This document shows, piece after piece, positions 21,351 to 21,969 of a stretch of DNA of 21,969 nucleotides. The notes beneath the pieces were generated by a model. The model made no database searches. It was not told where the DNA came from and saw only the letters and a list, made by a program, of their open reading frames with translations. Position numbers and translations under genes: made by a program. Every line of letters begins with the position of its first letter. The stretch's first letter is position 1. This DNA is from Candidatus Woesearchaeota archaeon (GTDB lineage Archaea > Nanobdellota > Nanobdellia > Woesearchaeales > GW2011-AR15). Where the stretch lies: the NCBI GenBank assembly GCA_023701075.1, contig JAMPXQ010000005.1, positions 1 through 21,969 on the forward strand, read 5' to 3'.

Positions 21351-21969
21351 TCACTTTACTATTTTCGATTCTACTCCACCATGAGTCAATTTATTGAGTG
21401 CATCAAAGAAATCATTCTGAAGGCCTGCCGGAATCTCTACCACTCCGAACCATGAGCCATCAGTGAGCCAGTTCTCTGAAAGTACTTTTCCATATCTTCC
21501 TACAGTAGCATGCACCTTGCCTGCATACTGGTGTCCTATCTTTATCTCAATCTCTTTTGTGGCAAATTTGATCGGGAGGATAGGCCTGAGTTTTGCAACG
21601 ACATCATTCACCTGGTCTTCAGCGTTCTTGAGTTCATCCACCTTGAACTTTGCTTCTTCCATGGCGCTCTCGATCCTATTTCTAGGGTGCGGAAGCCCGC
21701 TTCTTGGGTCGATTGCATTCCTTGTTATGATATCAAGTATCCTGTTATGCTTCTCCTTCCTCTTCTGCTCTCTGTATTCCTGCGTCAGCTGGATCTCGCC
21801 TTCATTTAATATCACTTTAGCGATCTCTAATGAATCAGTTGTTCCAAATGCGCTTTTCATCACTTCTTCAGAAGCAGAATACCCTTTCTTGACATCAGAG
21901 AATATCTTGTCATAGAGAAGTATCTCCTTCACATCGACTTTCTTGTTCTTGAAATCGACTATCTTCTCA
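21351..21969 (-). CDS. Ribosome maturation protein SBDS (SDO1), N-terminus beyond window
   Basis: At least 205 codons of the archaeal SBDS protein, which acts with EF-2-like GTPases in large-subunit maturation. The frame is open to the window edge (EKIVDFKNKKVDVKEILLYDK…), so the true start lies outside; the GTG at 21932 is internal. FSDVKKGYSASEEVMKSAFGTTDSLEIAKVIL belongs to the N-terminal (FYSH) domain, REQKRKEKHNRILDIITRNAIDPRSGLPHP is the hallmark of domain II, and the C-terminal ferredoxin-like domain covers KFATKEIEIKIGHQYAGKVH. About 30 N-terminal residues are missing. Genomic linkage of SBDS to exosome genes is the usual archaeal arrangement. Confidence 0.95.
   Translation of the reverse strand, partial: EKIVDFKNKKVDVKEILLYDKIFSDVKKGYSASEEVMKSAFGTTDSLEIAKVILNEGEIQLTQEYREQKRKEKHNRILDIITRNAIDPRSGLPHPRNRIESAMEEAKFKVDELKNAEDQVNDVVAKLRPILPIKFATKEIEIKIGHQYAGKVHATVGRYGKVLSENWLTDGSWFGVVEIPAGLQNDFFDALNKLTHGGVESKIVK

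Noticed and set aside
1..21969. tRNA, rRNA or riboswitch genes in the gaps
   Set aside because: The gaps are short, and I saw no tRNA cloverleaf landmarks or rRNA segments in them.

Overview
The window reads as the chromosome of an archaeon. It carries archaeal/eukaryal-type PheRS and ProRS, an SBDS-Rrp4-Rrp41-Rrp42 exosome operon, RNA polymerase subunit K, RtcA, TATA boxes about 26 nt upstream of many start codons (leaderless genes), and GGTGAT Shine-Dalgarno sites on others. Short intergenic gaps, a proline-rich/coiled-coil protein and many small orphan proteins fit a DPANN lineage (Woesearchaeota/Pacearchaeota-like). That placement is inference, not proof.

Layout. 1-2009 (minus): the end of a pheS-pheT operon, with pheT cut by the window edge. 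2175-2819 (plus): an orphan gene. 2939-9420: an unusual accessory block. Two large genes on the plus strand (609 aa and 735 aa) both begin with His/Gly/Ser/Asp-rich tails and share a near-identical promoter holding a TTRGTAT direct repeat at exactly 20 bp. Between them, on the minus strand, lie a radical SAM/SPASM-type enzyme and an 86-residue His/Tyr-rich peptide with a repeated YINRHED motif, which together look like a peptide-modification (RiPP) pair. The 735-aa protein has a TIM barrel in which candidates for all nine endonuclease IV zinc ligands can be seen, interrupted by a large insertion. It is followed by a nucleotidyltransferase-HEPN-like protein. 9498-11980: a SAM methyltransferase, a small Cys-rich membrane protein, and rtcA; the last two diverge from one palindromic TATA box. 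12002-14559 (minus): a proline-rich/HhH/coiled-coil protein coupled to a HAD phosphatase. 14621-16786 (minus): a ProRS fused to a B3/B4 (PheRS-beta-like editing) domain. 16796-17112: a scar containing the C-terminal remnant of an IS630-type transposase. 17113-18778 (minus): a family 2 glycosyltransferase and NAD kinase. 18900-21969 (minus): the SBDS-rrp4-rrp41-rrp42-rpoK operon ending at a T-tract.

How it fits together. Most of the window is translation and RNA-processing housekeeping. The 2939-9420 block is the likely novelty: a peptide substrate with its radical SAM enzyme, embedded between two co-regulated proteins with His-rich tails. A metal-handling or metal-dependent role is plausible, but nothing in the sequence shows what the modified peptide does.
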